DNA of 64,000 nt from Saprospiraceae bacterium (GTDB lineage Bacteria; Bacteroidota; Bacteroidia; Chitinophagales; Saprospiraceae): the NCBI GenBank assembly GCA_020629715.1, contig JAHDCU010000002.1, forward strand, positions 1 through 64,000, in the 5' to 3' direction. Shown one piece after another: positions 15,965 through 25,215 of this stretch. Both the position numbers and the translations under genes were made by a program. Numbering within the stretch: the stretch's first letter is position 1; each line of letters opens with the position of its first letter. The notes under the pieces were generated by a model. It searched no databases, had not been told where the DNA came from, and worked only from the letters and a program-made list of their open reading frames with translations.

Positions 15965-18217
15965 ATGCGAATCTCATTTTGGATAGTATTGTTCTTTAGT
16001 TTGGTTAGGTCATTTCATATATCCGGACAGTCGCTCAAGCCATTAAACATTCCCTTTACATCCAATGGACATGATGTGCTCAACCCTTGGACAGGAGGCA
16101 TGAATACGCCTCAAATCTATAATGCAGACCTTAATCGTGACGGTGTCCAAGATGTTTTAATATTGGATAGAGATGGTGATCAGCTGATTCCTCTTTTACG
16201 CATAGATGGTCAGTATGTCTATGCAGAAGAGTATAAAGATAATTTCGGTACTGTGAGAGAGTGGATGGTTATTCGCGATTACAACGGTGATGGGATAGAA
16301 GATATGTTTACCCTTGTCACTCCCGTTCCTGGTATTTTTGTTAAGAAAGGAGAGATCATAGACGGTCAATTGCACATGAAAGATGTTGAGCTAGATAATA
16401 CGAATAATATATTATTTGCGCAGCAATTTACCACATATACCAATATTTCAGTCAACTTTGGCGACCAACCAGAGATCATCGATGTGGATGGTGATGGTGA
16501 CGTGGATGTATTAAATTTCGAGGGTGGTGGCTCTTATATTTGGTACTATAAAAATTATGCTGTGGAGCGTGGACTTGGATTAGATGCCTTTGAGTTTGAA
16601 TTAGAAGATCTATGCTGGGGTAAATTCCTAGAAGCAGAATTTACTCAAGAAGTACTACTTAGTGATACTTCCACCGATTGCGCAGAAGCTATGCTAGACG
16701 ATGAAGATCCTTCATTAGGTTTAAGACATTCAGGCTCATGTGTTACGGCATTTGACAATGATGGTGATGGTGATTTAGATATGTTTTTAGGTGATTTGGC
16801 TAGCTCAAATATTGTTTATCTTGAAAATGGTGGAGATAATCAAAATGCCTTTATCACAGCCCAGGATGCTACTTTTCCCAGCTACGATGTTCCTGTAGAA
16901 ATTGATATTTTCAATGCTGCCTTTCATACTGACGTCAATGGTGACGGTAAACGTGATTTCTTAGCAGCCCCAAATAATGAGGGAAGCTTTGAAAACCATA
17001 ATTGCCTTTGGTATTATGAAAATGTGGGCACAGATGAAAATCCAACTTTTGAGTATAGGCAATCAGATCTATTTGTGAAAGATATGATTGATCTCGGCAG
17101 CCATACAAGACCAGCTTTTGTAGATATCGATCAAGATGGATTATTAGATCTTGTGGTAGGTACAAGCGGCGAATTCACCAATGGAGTAGAATATGATAGG
17201 CGATTAGTCTATTTCAGAAATATAGGTTCTAAATCTGATCCTAAATTTGAATTATCTAACGATGATTTTATGAATTTCAGATCTATAGCAGATAACACAT
17301 TATTCAGATTAGCACCTAGTTTCGGTGACTTAGATGGTGATGATGATATTGATTTGGTCGTTGGGACTGGAAGTGGATATCTATTTTATTTTGAAAATAT
17401 TGCTGGAGCCAATAATCCAATGGATTTTGCCCCGGGCATATATAAATTTATGGATATCCAGCCTGGTAGTCTGGCTTCGCCACTCATCTATGATTTGGAT
17501 CAAGATGGACTAGGGGACCTCATCGTAGGCGAACAAAATGGGAATGTCACTACGGATGGAATCATAGGTAGTGTAAGTTTTTATAAAAATATCGGAACTG
17601 TGGGTAATCCAATGTTTGATTCGGATCTTGAGTCTGCAGTCAACAATCCAGTGCTTGGTGAGATCAATACCTTCGTATTAGGTAGTTCTAGGCGGTCATC
17701 TAGCCCATCCCTTGCTGTATTGGAAAATGAAACAGTCTTACTTGTAGGGTCTGAAGGAGGTCAAATTTTTGGATACCATAATATAGTTAATCAAGTTTCA
17801 GGAATATTCGATGCTTTCAATGTAGATTTTGAATTGCCTAATCAAGGCGTTGCACTGACTGCCACCTATGCTGATATTAATAACAATGGAAAACTAGACG
17901 TCGTTTTCGGCAACCTAAGAGGTGGACTATCCATATATGAAACGAGCTTAGATACCAAACAGGAAACATCCACCACAGAAACCAAAACTGAATCTGAATA
18001 TAGCATACAGAATAACCCTGTGTATGATGAATTGACCATTAATGTAGATAGTGTCGAAAATTTAGAATGTAATATCTACGATGTGCAAGGAAGGTTGATT
18101 TTACATGCTGTTAGGATAGGAAATAATATAGATGTGTCAAAGCTAATTAGTGGAGTTTACTTCCTAGAATTAAAGCTTGACAATCAGTATCACGTGTTGA
18201 AGTTTGTAAAAGAGTAA
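15965..18217 (+). CDS. Secreted FG-GAP/VCBS repeat protein with T9SS sorting domain
   Basis: The start at 15965 (MRISFWIVLFFSLVRSF) gives a signal peptide. The longer frame from 15878 adds 29 residues before it and overlaps the divergent antiporter gene. The roughly 750-residue protein holds at least nine Asp-rich calcium-type loops such as DYNGDGIEDMF, DVDGDGDVDVL, DNDGDGDLDMF, DIDQDGLLDLVVG and DINNNGKLDVVFG. These mark VCBS/FG-GAP blades of a beta propeller. The last 75 residues form a type A T9SS sorting domain (NIYDVQGRLILHAV, SGVYFLELKLDNQ). It is predicted to be cell-surface bound, in adhesion or polymer binding; the ligand is unknown. Its end is 10 nt from the convergent gene. Confidence 0.93.
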   Translation: MRISFWIVLFFSLVRSFHISGQSLKPLNIPFTSNGHDVLNPWTGGMNTPQIYNADLNRDGVQDVLILDRDGDQLIPLLRIDGQYVYAEEYKDNFGTVREWMVIRDYNGDGIEDMFTLVTPVPGIFVKKGEIIDGQLHMKDVELDNTNNILFAQQFTTYTNISVNFGDQPEIIDVDGDGDVDVLNFEGGGSYIWYYKNYAVERGLGLDAFEFELEDLCWGKFLEAEFTQEVLLSDTSTDCAEAMLDDEDPSLGLRHSGSCVTAFDNDGDGDLDMFLGDLASSNIVYLENGGDNQNAFITAQDATFPSYDVPVEIDIFNAAFHTDVNGDGKRDFLAAPNNEGSFENHNCLWYYENVGTDENPTFEYRQSDLFVKDMIDLGSHTRPAFVDIDQDGLLDLVVGTSGEFTNGVEYDRRLVYFRNIGSKSDPKFELSNDDFMNFRSIADNTLFRLAPSFGDLDGDDDIDLVVGTGSGYLFYFENIAGANNPMDFAPGIYKFMDIQPGSLASPLIYDLDQDGLGDLIVGEQNGNVTTDGIIGSVSFYKNIGTVGNPMFDSDLESAVNNPVLGEINTFVLGSSRRSSSPSLAVLENETVLLVGSEGGQIFGYHNIVNQVSGIFDAFNVDFELPNQGVALTATYADINNNGKLDVVFGNLRGGLSIYETSLDTKQETSTTETKTESEYSIQNNPVYDELTINVDSVENLECNIYDVQGRLILHAVRIGNNIDVSKLISGVYFLELKLDNQYHVLKFVKE

Positions 18218-18227
18218 AACGATAAAT

Positions 18228-18875
18228 CTATCTACTTCCAAACAACAGGCTACCTGCTCTAATCATCGTACTGCCTTCTTCAAGCGCAATCTTGTAATCT
18301 CCTGACATACCCATGGATATTTCAGAAAATTCAGATGGACACCATGCTTGTGATTTAATATGATCAAAGCTATTTTTAAGTACTTTAAACTCTTCTTTTA
18401 TTTGCCGTTTATCCTGCACGAAACTTGCCATCCCCATAAGGCCGACCAAGTTTATATGATTCCACTTATAGTCGGAGATGTCTTTTGCAAGTTTCAATAA
18501 ATCATCTTGTGATAGACCGTATTTGCTATCCTCTTTAGCTATTTTCAATTGAAGAAGGATATTAATGTTGCGATTGGATTTTTCCGCTTCTTGATCGATT
18601 TTATTGATAAGTTTTTCAGAATCTACAGCATGTATAAGATGTACGAACGGAGCAATATATTTCACCTTATTGGTCTGAAGATGGCCGATCTGATGCCATA
18701 AAATATCTTTAGGCAGTTGCTCATATTTCTCTACTAATTCTTGAACACGATTTTCACCAAAATGACGTTGGCCCAATTGATACATTTCTTCAATTCGAGC
18801 AGCTGGTTTAGTTTTACTTACAGCAACAAGCGTTGCATCATAGGGCTCAATCTCGTTCAGTATAGTCTCTAACAT
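18228..18875 (-). CDS. YggS-family pyridoxal phosphate homeostasis protein
   Basis: This 215-residue single-domain alanine-racemase-N-like TIM barrel binds PLP through the Lys in TLVAVSKTKPAARIEE. Other marks are RHFGENRVQELVEKYEQLP, WHQIGHLQTNKVKYI, LVGLMGMASF and SMGMSGDYKIALEEGSTMIR followed by GSLLFGSR. Members buffer free PLP and have no known catalytic activity. The length is slightly below the usual 220-235, with a shortened N-terminus. It lies 35 nt downstream of the deoxynucleoside kinase on the same strand and may be co-transcribed. Confidence 0.96.
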   Translation of the reverse strand: MLETILNEIEPYDATLVAVSKTKPAARIEEMYQLGQRHFGENRVQELVEKYEQLPKDILWHQIGHLQTNKVKYIAPFVHLIHAVDSEKLINKIDQEAEKSNRNINILLQLKIAKEDSKYGLSQDDLLKLAKDISDYKWNHINLVGLMGMASFVQDKRQIKEEFKVLKNSFDHIKSQAWCPSEFSEISMGMSGDYKIALEEGSTMIRAGSLLFGSR

Positions 18876-18910
18876 GGCTTAACAAAGTGTTTTGGTACAA
18901 TAACGCAATA

Positions 18911-19531
18911 TTAAAACAACCCGTGTAGTTCACTGTCTATTTTACTGATGATCACTCCTAGATCTTCTTTATTATTTTTGAAATCCAGATCATTGACATC
19001 AATCACCAATAGTTTACCCGCTCGATAGTTACTGATCCAGTTATTATATCTCTGATTGAGCTTTTTAAGATAATCGAGACTCATATTGCCCTCATAGTCC
19101 CTACCTCTTGTCTGGATATGCTCCACTAACGTAGGTATATTGGCCTTTAGATAAATGAGTAAGTCAGGACCTTTTACTTGACTGGCCATCGTCTCAAATA
19201 GTGACTGATAATTATTGAAGTCACGAGTCGACATCAATCCCATATCGTGAAGATTCGGCGCAAAAATATTAGCATCTTCATAGATCGTACGATCTTGTAC
19301 AACAGTATTTTTACCGCTCCTGATCTGAAGTATTTGTTGGTATCGGCTATGTAAAAAGTAAATTTGAAGATTGAATGACCAGCGTTTCATATCATTATAG
19401 AAGTCACTTAGATATGGATTGGTACTGGTATCTTCATATTGCACGTGCCAGTCATAATGTTTTGAAAGTAGTTCAGAGAGCGTAGTTTTGCCTGCACCTA
19501 TGTTTCCAGCAACGGCAACGTGTTGTATCAT
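18911..19531 (-). CDS. Deoxynucleoside kinase
   Basis: The start at 19531 (MIQHVAVAGNIGAGKTTL) gives 206 residues, the usual size. The longer frame to 19663 adds 44 residues with no family match. It carries the P-loop GNIGAGKTTL, the conserved FLHSRYQQ, and the DRT-type motif VVQDRTIYEDANIFA of the dCK/dGK family (normally DRS or ERS). The DLLIYLKANIPTLVEHIQTR stretch leads to the LID region RGRDYEGNMSLDYL. It phosphorylates deoxynucleosides for salvage; the base preference cannot be read by eye. Confidence 0.94.
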   Translation of the reverse strand: MIQHVAVAGNIGAGKTTLSELLSKHYDWHVQYEDTSTNPYLSDFYNDMKRWSFNLQIYFLHSRYQQILQIRSGKNTVVQDRTIYEDANIFAPNLHDMGLMSTRDFNNYQSLFETMASQVKGPDLLIYLKANIPTLVEHIQTRGRDYEGNMSLDYLKKLNQRYNNWISNYRAGKLLVIDVNDLDFKNNKEDLGVIISKIDSELHGLF

Positions 19532-19679
19532 CTTGGCTTGATTAAAATTAAGTTTCGTAAAAATACTACTAAATCTGATATGCGCTAATTTTAAAGGATA
19601 TTGACCATTTTTATTTTGTGAATAATTCACCTTATCAATAAGATAATCTTTAATACAGAACATAGCATGAAAAAAATCT

Positions 19680-19730
19680 TAGTCACTTAATCCATAGATT
19701 AGTCGAATATTTAGTGACTACTCTCTGAGA
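19680..19730. promoter_or_regulatory. Inverted repeat between divergent kinase and ABC genes
   Basis: TAGTCACT at 19680-19687 is the exact reverse complement of AGTGACTA at 19723-19730, with 35 nt between. It lies in the divergent gap upstream of both the kinase and the ABC ATPase genes and could be an operator. It may also be chance. Confidence 0.35.
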
Positions 19731-19765
19731 AGGGTTTAACTTTAGGAGATCAATAATAAAATATC

Positions 19766-20494
19766 GTGTCATTAATTTCCGTACAACAATTGAGCAAAAC
19801 CTACGTCATGGGTTCTCAAGAAGTAAGAGCTCTTCAATCCATTTCTGTAGATATTACCAATAATGAATATGTGGCGCTGATGGGACCTTCAGGATCAGGT
19901 AAATCTACTTTGATGAATTTATTAGGTTGTCTCGATACTCCTACTTCTGGTGAGTATGTATTGAATGGCACCAATGTAAGCCTCATGACGGATAGTGAAT
20001 TAGCAGAAGTACGTAATCGAGAAATAGGTTTTGTCTTTCAGACTTTCAATTTATTACCCCGGTTGAGTGCCATGGAGAATGTCGCCTTACCGCTTGTATA
20101 CAGCGGATTATCCAAAAGCAAACGCAATAAGAAAGCCGAAGAAGTATTGGAAGCTGTGGGTCTTGGTGATCGAATAGATCATAAACCTAATGAGCTCTCA
20201 GGTGGTCAGCGACAGAGAGTTGCTATTGCAAGAGCATTGGTCAATGATCCGGCTATAATCCTTGCCGATGAACCTACAGGGAATTTGGATACCAAAACTT
20301 CGATCGAGATCATGTCCATCTTCGAAGACATTCATCGTAGAGGAAATACAGTAATACTCGTCACTCATGAACCTGATATCGCCGACCATGCACATCGAGT
20401 GATTAGACTTAGGGATGGCGTAGTAGAATCAGATATGAAAAATACTAACATTACTACCGCCGATAATCCTGATCATAATTATAATATAAGGTAG
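19766..20494 (+). CDS. ABC transporter ATPase, LolD/MacB type
   Basis: This 242-residue ATPase has Walker [19 protein letters not shown], the signature [15 protein letters not shown], Walker [13 protein letters not shown] and the H-loop [13 protein letters not shown]. The sequence is typical of the LolD/MacB/FtsE class that works with four-helix permeases on lipoproteins, cell division or efflux. No permease is next to it, so the partner is encoded elsewhere. The start is GTG at 19766; an AGGAGA stretch lies about 18 nt upstream, farther than usual. The corrinoid adenosyltransferase gene begins 12 nt downstream, so the two share a transcript. Confidence 0.95.
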   Translation: MSLISVQQLSKTYVMGSQEVRALQSISVDITNNEYVALMGPSGSGKSTLMNLLGCLDTPTSGEYVLNGTNVSLMTDSELAEVRNREIGFVFQTFNLLPRLSAMENVALPLVYSGLSKSKRNKKAEEVLEAVGLGDRIDHKPNELSGGQRQRVAIARALVNDPAIILADEPTGNLDTKTSIEIMSIFEDIHRRGNTVILVTHEPDIADHAHRVIRLRDGVVESDMKNTNITTADNPDHNYNIR

Positions 20495-20506
20495 AGTAGT
20501 AATCCT

Positions 20507-21049
20507 ATGAAAATATATACCAAAACTGGCGATACAGGAGAGACTTCTTTATTTGGAGGTAAACGAGTTTCTAAAGATGATCTACGCATAGAAGCATATG
20601 GTACTATAGATGAATTAAATAGTCAGCTCGGACTATTGATTACCCATATCAAAGACAATAATATTCAAGCATTATTATTGAAAATCCAACATCGATTATT
20701 TGATATAGGATCTGTATTGGCAGTAGATCCTGCTTCAGGTATTGAGCTGCCAGGTATAGAGCTATCAGATATTGAAGCACTAGAAAATGCAATAGATAAT
20801 TATAACCAAGAGTTGAATCCTCTGAAGTCCTTTATTCTTCCAGGCGGATCAGCTGCTAATGCAATGGCTCATATATGCCGTACAGTATGCCGTCGTGCAG
20901 AACGTAGAGTTATCAGTTTATCCAAAGAAGCCGAACTAGACATTCCTATCATAAAATATTTGAATCGATTATCAGACTACTTTTTTGTCCTTTCTAGATT
21001 GATATCACATGTAGAAGGTGCGGAAGAGATTAAATGGCAATCAAGATAG
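20507..21049 (+). CDS. Corrinoid adenosyltransferase, PduO type
   Basis: This 180-residue ATP:cob(I)alamin adenosyltransferase makes adenosylcobalamin. The N-terminal signature TKTGDTGETSLFGGKRVSKD binds ATP. EAYGTIDELNSQLGL and the C-terminal CRRAERRVISLSKE with YLNRLSDYFFVLSRL are typical of the PduO family. Its presence implies at least one adenosylcobalamin-dependent enzyme in the cell, such as methylmalonyl-CoA mutase or class II ribonucleotide reductase; none is in the window. It is 12 nt after the ABC ATPase gene and 42 nt before the HD-domain gene, so these three may form one operon. Confidence 0.96.
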   Translation: MKIYTKTGDTGETSLFGGKRVSKDDLRIEAYGTIDELNSQLGLLITHIKDNNIQALLLKIQHRLFDIGSVLAVDPASGIELPGIELSDIEALENAIDNYNQELNPLKSFILPGGSAANAMAHICRTVCRRAERRVISLSKEAELDIPIIKYLNRLSDYFFVLSRLISHVEGAEEIKWQSR

Positions 21050-21078
21050 TTTGTCTATTGTAGTATGATAAAGTAAAT

Positions 21079-21086
21079 TATCTTTG
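21079..21086 (+). promoter_or_regulatory. TAnnTTTG box right before the HD-domain gene
   Basis: TATCTTTG matches the Bacteroidota -7 box, with TATTG ending 18 nt upstream in place of TTTG. The G of the box is only 5 nt before the ATG at 21092, so a transcript from here would be leaderless or nearly so. Confidence 0.45.
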
Positions 21087-21091
21087 TTTTA

Positions 21092-23122
21092 ATGGCTTAT
21101 CAAGATTTTATCAAAAATAAACAGCTGAGTGATTTCATCAGATATGGTGTTGTTGCGCTTATCATTGGGGCAATAGCCATATTGTTTCCAAGGTATAATC
21201 AGTCGCAGTATAGGTATAGTCTAGGCGATAAATGGGCCTATGACGATCTATTTGCCTCGCAAGCATTTGATGTAAGTCGTACAGATGAAGAATTGATTTT
21301 GGCAAGGGAGCAGGCTGCCGAGAGCATTCCGTTAGTATTTTCATCAGCGCCATTTTCTAAAACTAATATGGCCAATGATTTACTGAGTGCCTTAGAAATA
21401 GACCGCATAGAAGGTACATTCAATCAAGAACTAACAACTTTTGTCAATAATTCAATCAAAAAAGGAATTATAGCTAATACCATTAGGTATGACGACAATA
21501 CCGAGTTTAAGCTAAAGCGAAATGGATCTAAGCTTAAGTCTCTAGATTCTGAAAATATTAAAACCCAATCAGAGTTCTTAGCAGCCCTCAAGGTAAAGTT
21601 TGAGAGTGTAGGTCTAACTCTACCATCATCTTTTACGACAGATGATATCCCAGTGAGTCTAGAACTGAATGAGGAAGTACGAGAACAGCTTTTACAAAAG
21701 AGTTTATCCAAATTGACTAGTACTAAAGCAAGTATCAAAAAAGGACAAATCATCGTTGCCGCCGAAGAAAAAATAAATGAGCGTATCTACGATACTCTCA
21801 ACTCCTACTTTGCAGCGACTAGTAAATCACAAAATAATACCCGGTCACCGTGGCTGGTATTTATGGGTTATGTATTGTTGACTTGTTTGATCATCGGTGC
21901 ATTATTATTGTATTTAAGGAAGTATTTCAACAACGTATATCTCAATACTAGGACACTATTATTCATATTGATCTGGCCCTTGATTTTTGCCTATGCAGTA
22001 TTTTTGATTGAAGACAAGACTAATCTGAGTACGTACGTGATACCATTTTGTATAGTCCCGATCATTGTCAAAAATTTCTATCAAGATCGTTTAGCACTCT
22101 TTACGCATATCGTGGTGATTTTAATAGCCAGCTTTCTATCACGAGAAGGGTACCAGTTTACTTTCATACAGATACTTGCGGGTGTAGTTACGGTTCTTGT
22201 GGTAGACGAAACGCGATTCTTCAATCTATTTTTTAAGGCAATCGGATTTATATTCTTGTCCTATGCATTATGTTATCTGGGTTTGAATATCATTACTCAT
22301 GGCAACTTGATGGAAATCGATTGGGCAAAGTATGGCAGTCTGATTTTCAATGCATTACTTCTACTCTTAGCATATCCATTGATTCCCATGCTCGAAAAGC
22401 TATTCGGCTTCATATCATCGATAACATTAGCTGAGTTGGCTGATCTAAATAAACCTTTACTTAAAGAATTAACGATTAAAGCACCAGGCACTTTTCAGCA
22501 CTCTCTTCAAGTCGCTAATCTTGCCGAAGCGGCAACGGAAAAAATTGGGGGAGATTCTTTGCTTGTGAAAGTAGCCGCCATGTATCATGATGTAGGTAAG
22601 ATATCTGCTCCTCAAAATTTTATTGAAAATCAAGGTAATGATGCCAATCCGCATGATAGCATGAATAATTTTGAATCGGCAAAAGCGATCATTGATCATG
22701 TGACCAATGGTATTACGATGGCTCAAAAGGCAGGATTACCTAAAAAGCTAATTGAATTTATCAAGACGCATCACGGTACGACCAGGGTTGAGTATTTCTA
22801 CCGAAATCAACTCAAAGATCACCCTGAACAGGAATTTGATGAAGGATTATTTCGATATCCTGGACCTAAACCCTCCACCAAAGAGCAAGCTATTCTAATG
22901 ATAGCTGATTCTTTGGAAGCCGCCTCTAAAAGCCTTAAGAATCCTACTGGACAAGATATAGATAAACTCGTAGATGGTATCATCGCTGGTAAAATTGCAC
23001 ATGGCCAATTGGAAGAGACACAATTAAGTTTCCAAGAGTTGGAGATTTGTAAGTCTACATTCAAAAACTTGCTGAGATCTATCAATCATGTGAGGGTAGA
23101 ATACCCTGATGAAAAGAAATAG
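21092..23122 (+). CDS. 7TM-HD domain phosphodiesterase (PgpH-like)
   Basis: This 676-residue protein has an N-terminal membrane helix, an extracytoplasmic region to about residue 255, seven transmembrane helices (about 258-440), and a cytoplasmic HD domain. The metal-binding HD signature is MYHDVGKISAPQNFIENQ. ELTIKAPGTFQHSLQVANLAE precedes it and IMIADSLEAASKSLKNPT follows. This arrangement (7TMR-HDED, 7TM, HD) is that of PgpH, which degrades cyclic di-AMP. The length is slightly below the 700-800 usual for PgpH. Activity on c-di-AMP is inferred from family knowledge. It follows the adenosyltransferase gene but may also have its own promoter. Confidence 0.93.
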   Translation: MAYQDFIKNKQLSDFIRYGVVALIIGAIAILFPRYNQSQYRYSLGDKWAYDDLFASQAFDVSRTDEELILAREQAAESIPLVFSSAPFSKTNMANDLLSALEIDRIEGTFNQELTTFVNNSIKKGIIANTIRYDDNTEFKLKRNGSKLKSLDSENIKTQSEFLAALKVKFESVGLTLPSSFTTDDIPVSLELNEEVREQLLQKSLSKLTSTKASIKKGQIIVAAEEKINERIYDTLNSYFAATSKSQNNTRSPWLVFMGYVLLTCLIIGALLLYLRKYFNNVYLNTRTLLFILIWPLIFAYAVFLIEDKTNLSTYVIPFCIVPIIVKNFYQDRLALFTHIVVILIASFLSREGYQFTFIQILAGVVTVLVVDETRFFNLFFKAIGFIFLSYALCYLGLNIITHGNLMEIDWAKYGSLIFNALLLLLAYPLIPMLEKLFGFISSITLAELADLNKPLLKELTIKAPGTFQHSLQVANLAEAATEKIGGDSLLVKVAAMYHDVGKISAPQNFIENQGNDANPHDSMNNFESAKAIIDHVTNGITMAQKAGLPKKLIEFIKTHHGTTRVEYFYRNQLKDHPEQEFDEGLFRYPGPKPSTKEQAILMIADSLEAASKSLKNPTGQDIDKLVDGIIAGKIAHGQLEETQLSFQELEICKSTFKNLLRSINHVRVEYPDEKK

Positions 23123-23230
23123 GCTCTCTCCTTCACAAAATAGTGCTACCTAAGTCCAATGAGCAAATCTCCATGAGAATTGTAGACCGACATAAAATAA
23201 AATACTTTTCATATAAAATTATCGATAGTA

Positions 23231-23722
23231 TCAATGCAATTCTACGCGATACTGCATGCCTTCTAAAAATACCTTAATATTTTGCTTGACAGTAGTCGCA
23301 AGCGATAGACCAACATAATCCACTTTTACTGGAAAGGTTTTATGCTTACGATCTACGAGTACTGCAACCTCTAGGCTTGAGACGATAGTTTCAAAAAAGG
23401 GTTTGAAGGCATAGAATAATGTCCTACCCGTATTCGCTACATCATCAACGATAATGACTGCTTGATTTTCTATTCCTTTTTGATTAACATCTAATTCTAT
23501 GGGCGAGGAGAGAGGTTCGGCTGGATTTAGCTTGATATTATTTAAATGAATGTTTTTGTCTGATAGCGACTCCAGTGATGCTTTCAAGATTGATGCAAAT
23601 CGAAGCCCATTATTGTTGATACCTATGAGATGTATATCATCAGTATTGAAGTGGCTTTCTAATACCTCATAACTCAATCGAGTAATCTTTTGCCGGATGG
23701 CCTTATGATCTAGTATCTGCAT
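23231..23722 (-). CDS. Type I phosphoribosyltransferase (PyrR-like)
   Basis: This 163-residue protein has the PRPP-binding signature VIIVDDVANTGRTLFYAFKP and an upstream LIGINNNGLRFASILKASL, in the place of the PPi-binding loop. It resembles PyrR and other short uracil/hypoxanthine-type phosphoribosyltransferases. The gene stands alone between convergent and divergent neighbours, without other pyrimidine genes. It is therefore unclear whether it acts as an enzyme, as a regulator or both. The C-terminus (VFLEGMQYRVELH) is short. Confidence 0.88.
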   Translation of the reverse strand: MQILDHKAIRQKITRLSYEVLESHFNTDDIHLIGINNNGLRFASILKASLESLSDKNIHLNNIKLNPAEPLSSPIELDVNQKGIENQAVIIVDDVANTGRTLFYAFKPFFETIVSSLEVAVLVDRKHKTFPVKVDYVGLSLATTVKQNIKVFLEGMQYRVELH

Positions 23723-23803
23723 GATTTACGTTTGATCGCAAAGATATTAAGATTGAAGCTAACTACAAGTCGTATGTTATTCTAAAGCTTTATATGGAAC
23801 AGA

Positions 23804-23926
23804 CTACTTTTTTGATCCTAAGATTGTATTCGTTTTATTAATTAAGCTGTTTATGATATCATCCTCATAAGCATCTGGATGCGCTGGGCCAAAACTACCA
23901 CGATCGTTGTCAAAATACTTACCCAT
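23804..23926 (-). pseudogene. Orphan 40-codon fragment after the truncated MDR gene
   Basis: A minus-strand frame from an ATG at 23924-23926 reads MGKYFDNDRGSFGPAHPDAY and ends NKTNTILGSKK before a TAG. It overlaps the end of the truncated oxidoreductase by 8 nt in another frame, and the frame is open for about ten more codons upstream. It reads like the C-terminal tail of some other protein. No family is recognised. It is listed as a likely remnant at a rearrangement junction. Confidence 0.35.
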
Positions 23927-24536
23927 AGTCTTTAACTGACTTTGTTTTATAATTTATAGCTGTAGCTCCTAGCTTTTCGATGAGTGCCGTTTGATGGTCT
24001 CCACCTCCAGTAGAATAAACATCTGCACCCATTTCTTTGGCTAATTGAAGTGCTACGTGTCCTACACCTCCCGATCCACCGTGAACAAGTACTTTTTGTC
24101 CTGCTTTTACACCTGTTCTTATCAGTCCTTCATAAGCTGTAATTGCTACTAAAGGTAGAGCAGCTGCCTCTCTCATAGAGATATTCTTAGGTTTCAAAGC
24201 GATTAGATTATGATCTGCTGATATATATTCTGCCAAGGTGCCAGGTAAGTCAGCCAATCCACCCGCACATCCATAAACTTCATCACCAACTTTGTATCCA
24301 CTCACGTCTTCACCAACTGCTTCTACAGTCCCTGCGAAGTCCATTCCTAACAAGCCTGGCGCTGCTGAAGAAAGGGGTAAATCAGGTCCCATAGTTCGGA
24401 TCATCGTATCTACTGTATTGACACTAGATGCCGCGATTTTGACTAATACTTCATGGGCTTTAGGGCTTGGTTTTTCAATCTCTTGCGATTCGAATTTGGC
24501 ATGAGGTCCATATTCTTTGATGAGCATTGCTTTCAT
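23919..24536 (-). pseudogene. C-terminally truncated MDR oxidoreductase
   Basis: The 205-residue product begins like a complete zinc-independent MDR protein: MKAMLIKEYGPHAKFE, AASSVNTVDTMIRTMGP, LLGMDFAGTVEAVGEDVSGY, then the Rossmann motif VHGGSGGVGHVALQLAKEMG and VYSTGGGDHQTALIEKLGA. It stops at INYKTKSVKDYG. Family members run to about 330 residues, so most of the nucleotide-binding domain and the C-terminal part of the catalytic domain are missing. Without them the protein is unlikely to be active. The divergent HxlR regulator, a common neighbour of such stress-related oxidoreductases, is intact. A decayed gene or a deletion fusion is the simplest reading. Confidence 0.75.
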
Positions 24537-24556
24537 AATAATTAGGGTTTTATTAA

Positions 24557-24628
24557 TACTATACTTATTATAGTTGCAAACTTAATTATAGCAAAGTACT
24601 TTTGCAATAACGGTCAAAAAGTATAGTA
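24557..24628. promoter_or_regulatory. Divergent promoter/operator region for the HxlR gene
   Basis: A 10-bp inverted repeat, TACTATACTT (24557-24566) and AAGTATAGTA (24619-24628), frames the gap. Inside lie TACTTTTG at 24597-24604, a plus-strand TAnnTTTG box with TTG 20 nt upstream, and CAAACTTA at 24577-24584, which is TAAGTTTG on the minus strand. A near-palindrome GCAAAGTACTTTTGC spans 24591-24605. This layout suits autoregulation by the HxlR protein. Confidence 0.55.
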
Positions 24629-24631
24629 CTC

Positions 24632-24979
24632 ATGAATTCAAGCCAAGCCCCAAAAGATATTGTTTTTAATGGTCAAAAATATCCCTGTTGCGCCAGCCTT
24701 ACCATGGGTGTTATTGGTGGTAAATGGAAAACGGTCATTCTCTATCATTTAATGGAGGGTACTTTACGCTACTCTGAAATCCGAAAAGCTATGCCCACTG
24801 TAACGGAAAGAACTCTTAGCCTACAACTCAAAAAACTAGAGACAGACGGTATCATACTCCGATCCGTGTATTACGAAAAGCCACCACTCAAAGTAGAATA
24901 TTCACTGACACCACTCGGAAAGACACTGATACCTGTCATACAAGCAATTGCGAATTGGGGGGATAGTGTGATTGATTAA
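24632..24979 (+). CDS. HxlR-family transcriptional regulator
   Basis: This 115-residue winged-helix protein has the HxlR signature: a Cys pair near the N-terminus (YPCCASLTMGVIGGKWKTVI), LRYSEIRKAMPTVTERTLSL as the recognition helix region, LKKLETDGIILRSVYYEKPP for the wing, and VEYSLTPLGKTLIPVI. Family members sense electrophiles, oxidants or aldehydes, often through a conserved Cys, and control a neighbouring reductase. Here that neighbour, transcribed divergently 95 nt away, is truncated. Confidence 0.95.
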   Translation: MNSSQAPKDIVFNGQKYPCCASLTMGVIGGKWKTVILYHLMEGTLRYSEIRKAMPTVTERTLSLQLKKLETDGIILRSVYYEKPPLKVEYSLTPLGKTLIPVIQAIANWGDSVID

Positions 24980-25074
24980 TACTTATCATAACAAGCATAT
25001 TTAATCAACTTAAGATAGTCGAGGTTTGTAATCTCAATCCAATTCATTCATCATAATATTTGCATGGTATTATA

Positions 25075-25215
25075 ATGATCAAAGAGACTTGTATTTATCA
25101 AGGAGAAGAATATGTTTGAAAAAGCGCAAGACACCATATTGGGGAAATAGGACTTTTACCAATTGTTGAAGCCCTTAAAGAAATTACCCATTATTATGTC
25201 GCCACATGGAATTGA
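25075..25215 (+). pseudogene. Small reading frame interrupted by an in-frame TGA
   Basis: An ATG at 25075 opens MIKETCIYQGEEYV, is broken by TGA at 25117-25119, and continues in the same frame as KSARHHIGEIGLLPIVEAL and on to HYYVATWN before TGA at 25213-25215. Restoring one codon would give a 46-residue protein of ordinary composition. No family is recognised. The rest of 24980-25350 holds no other supported feature. Confidence 0.35.
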
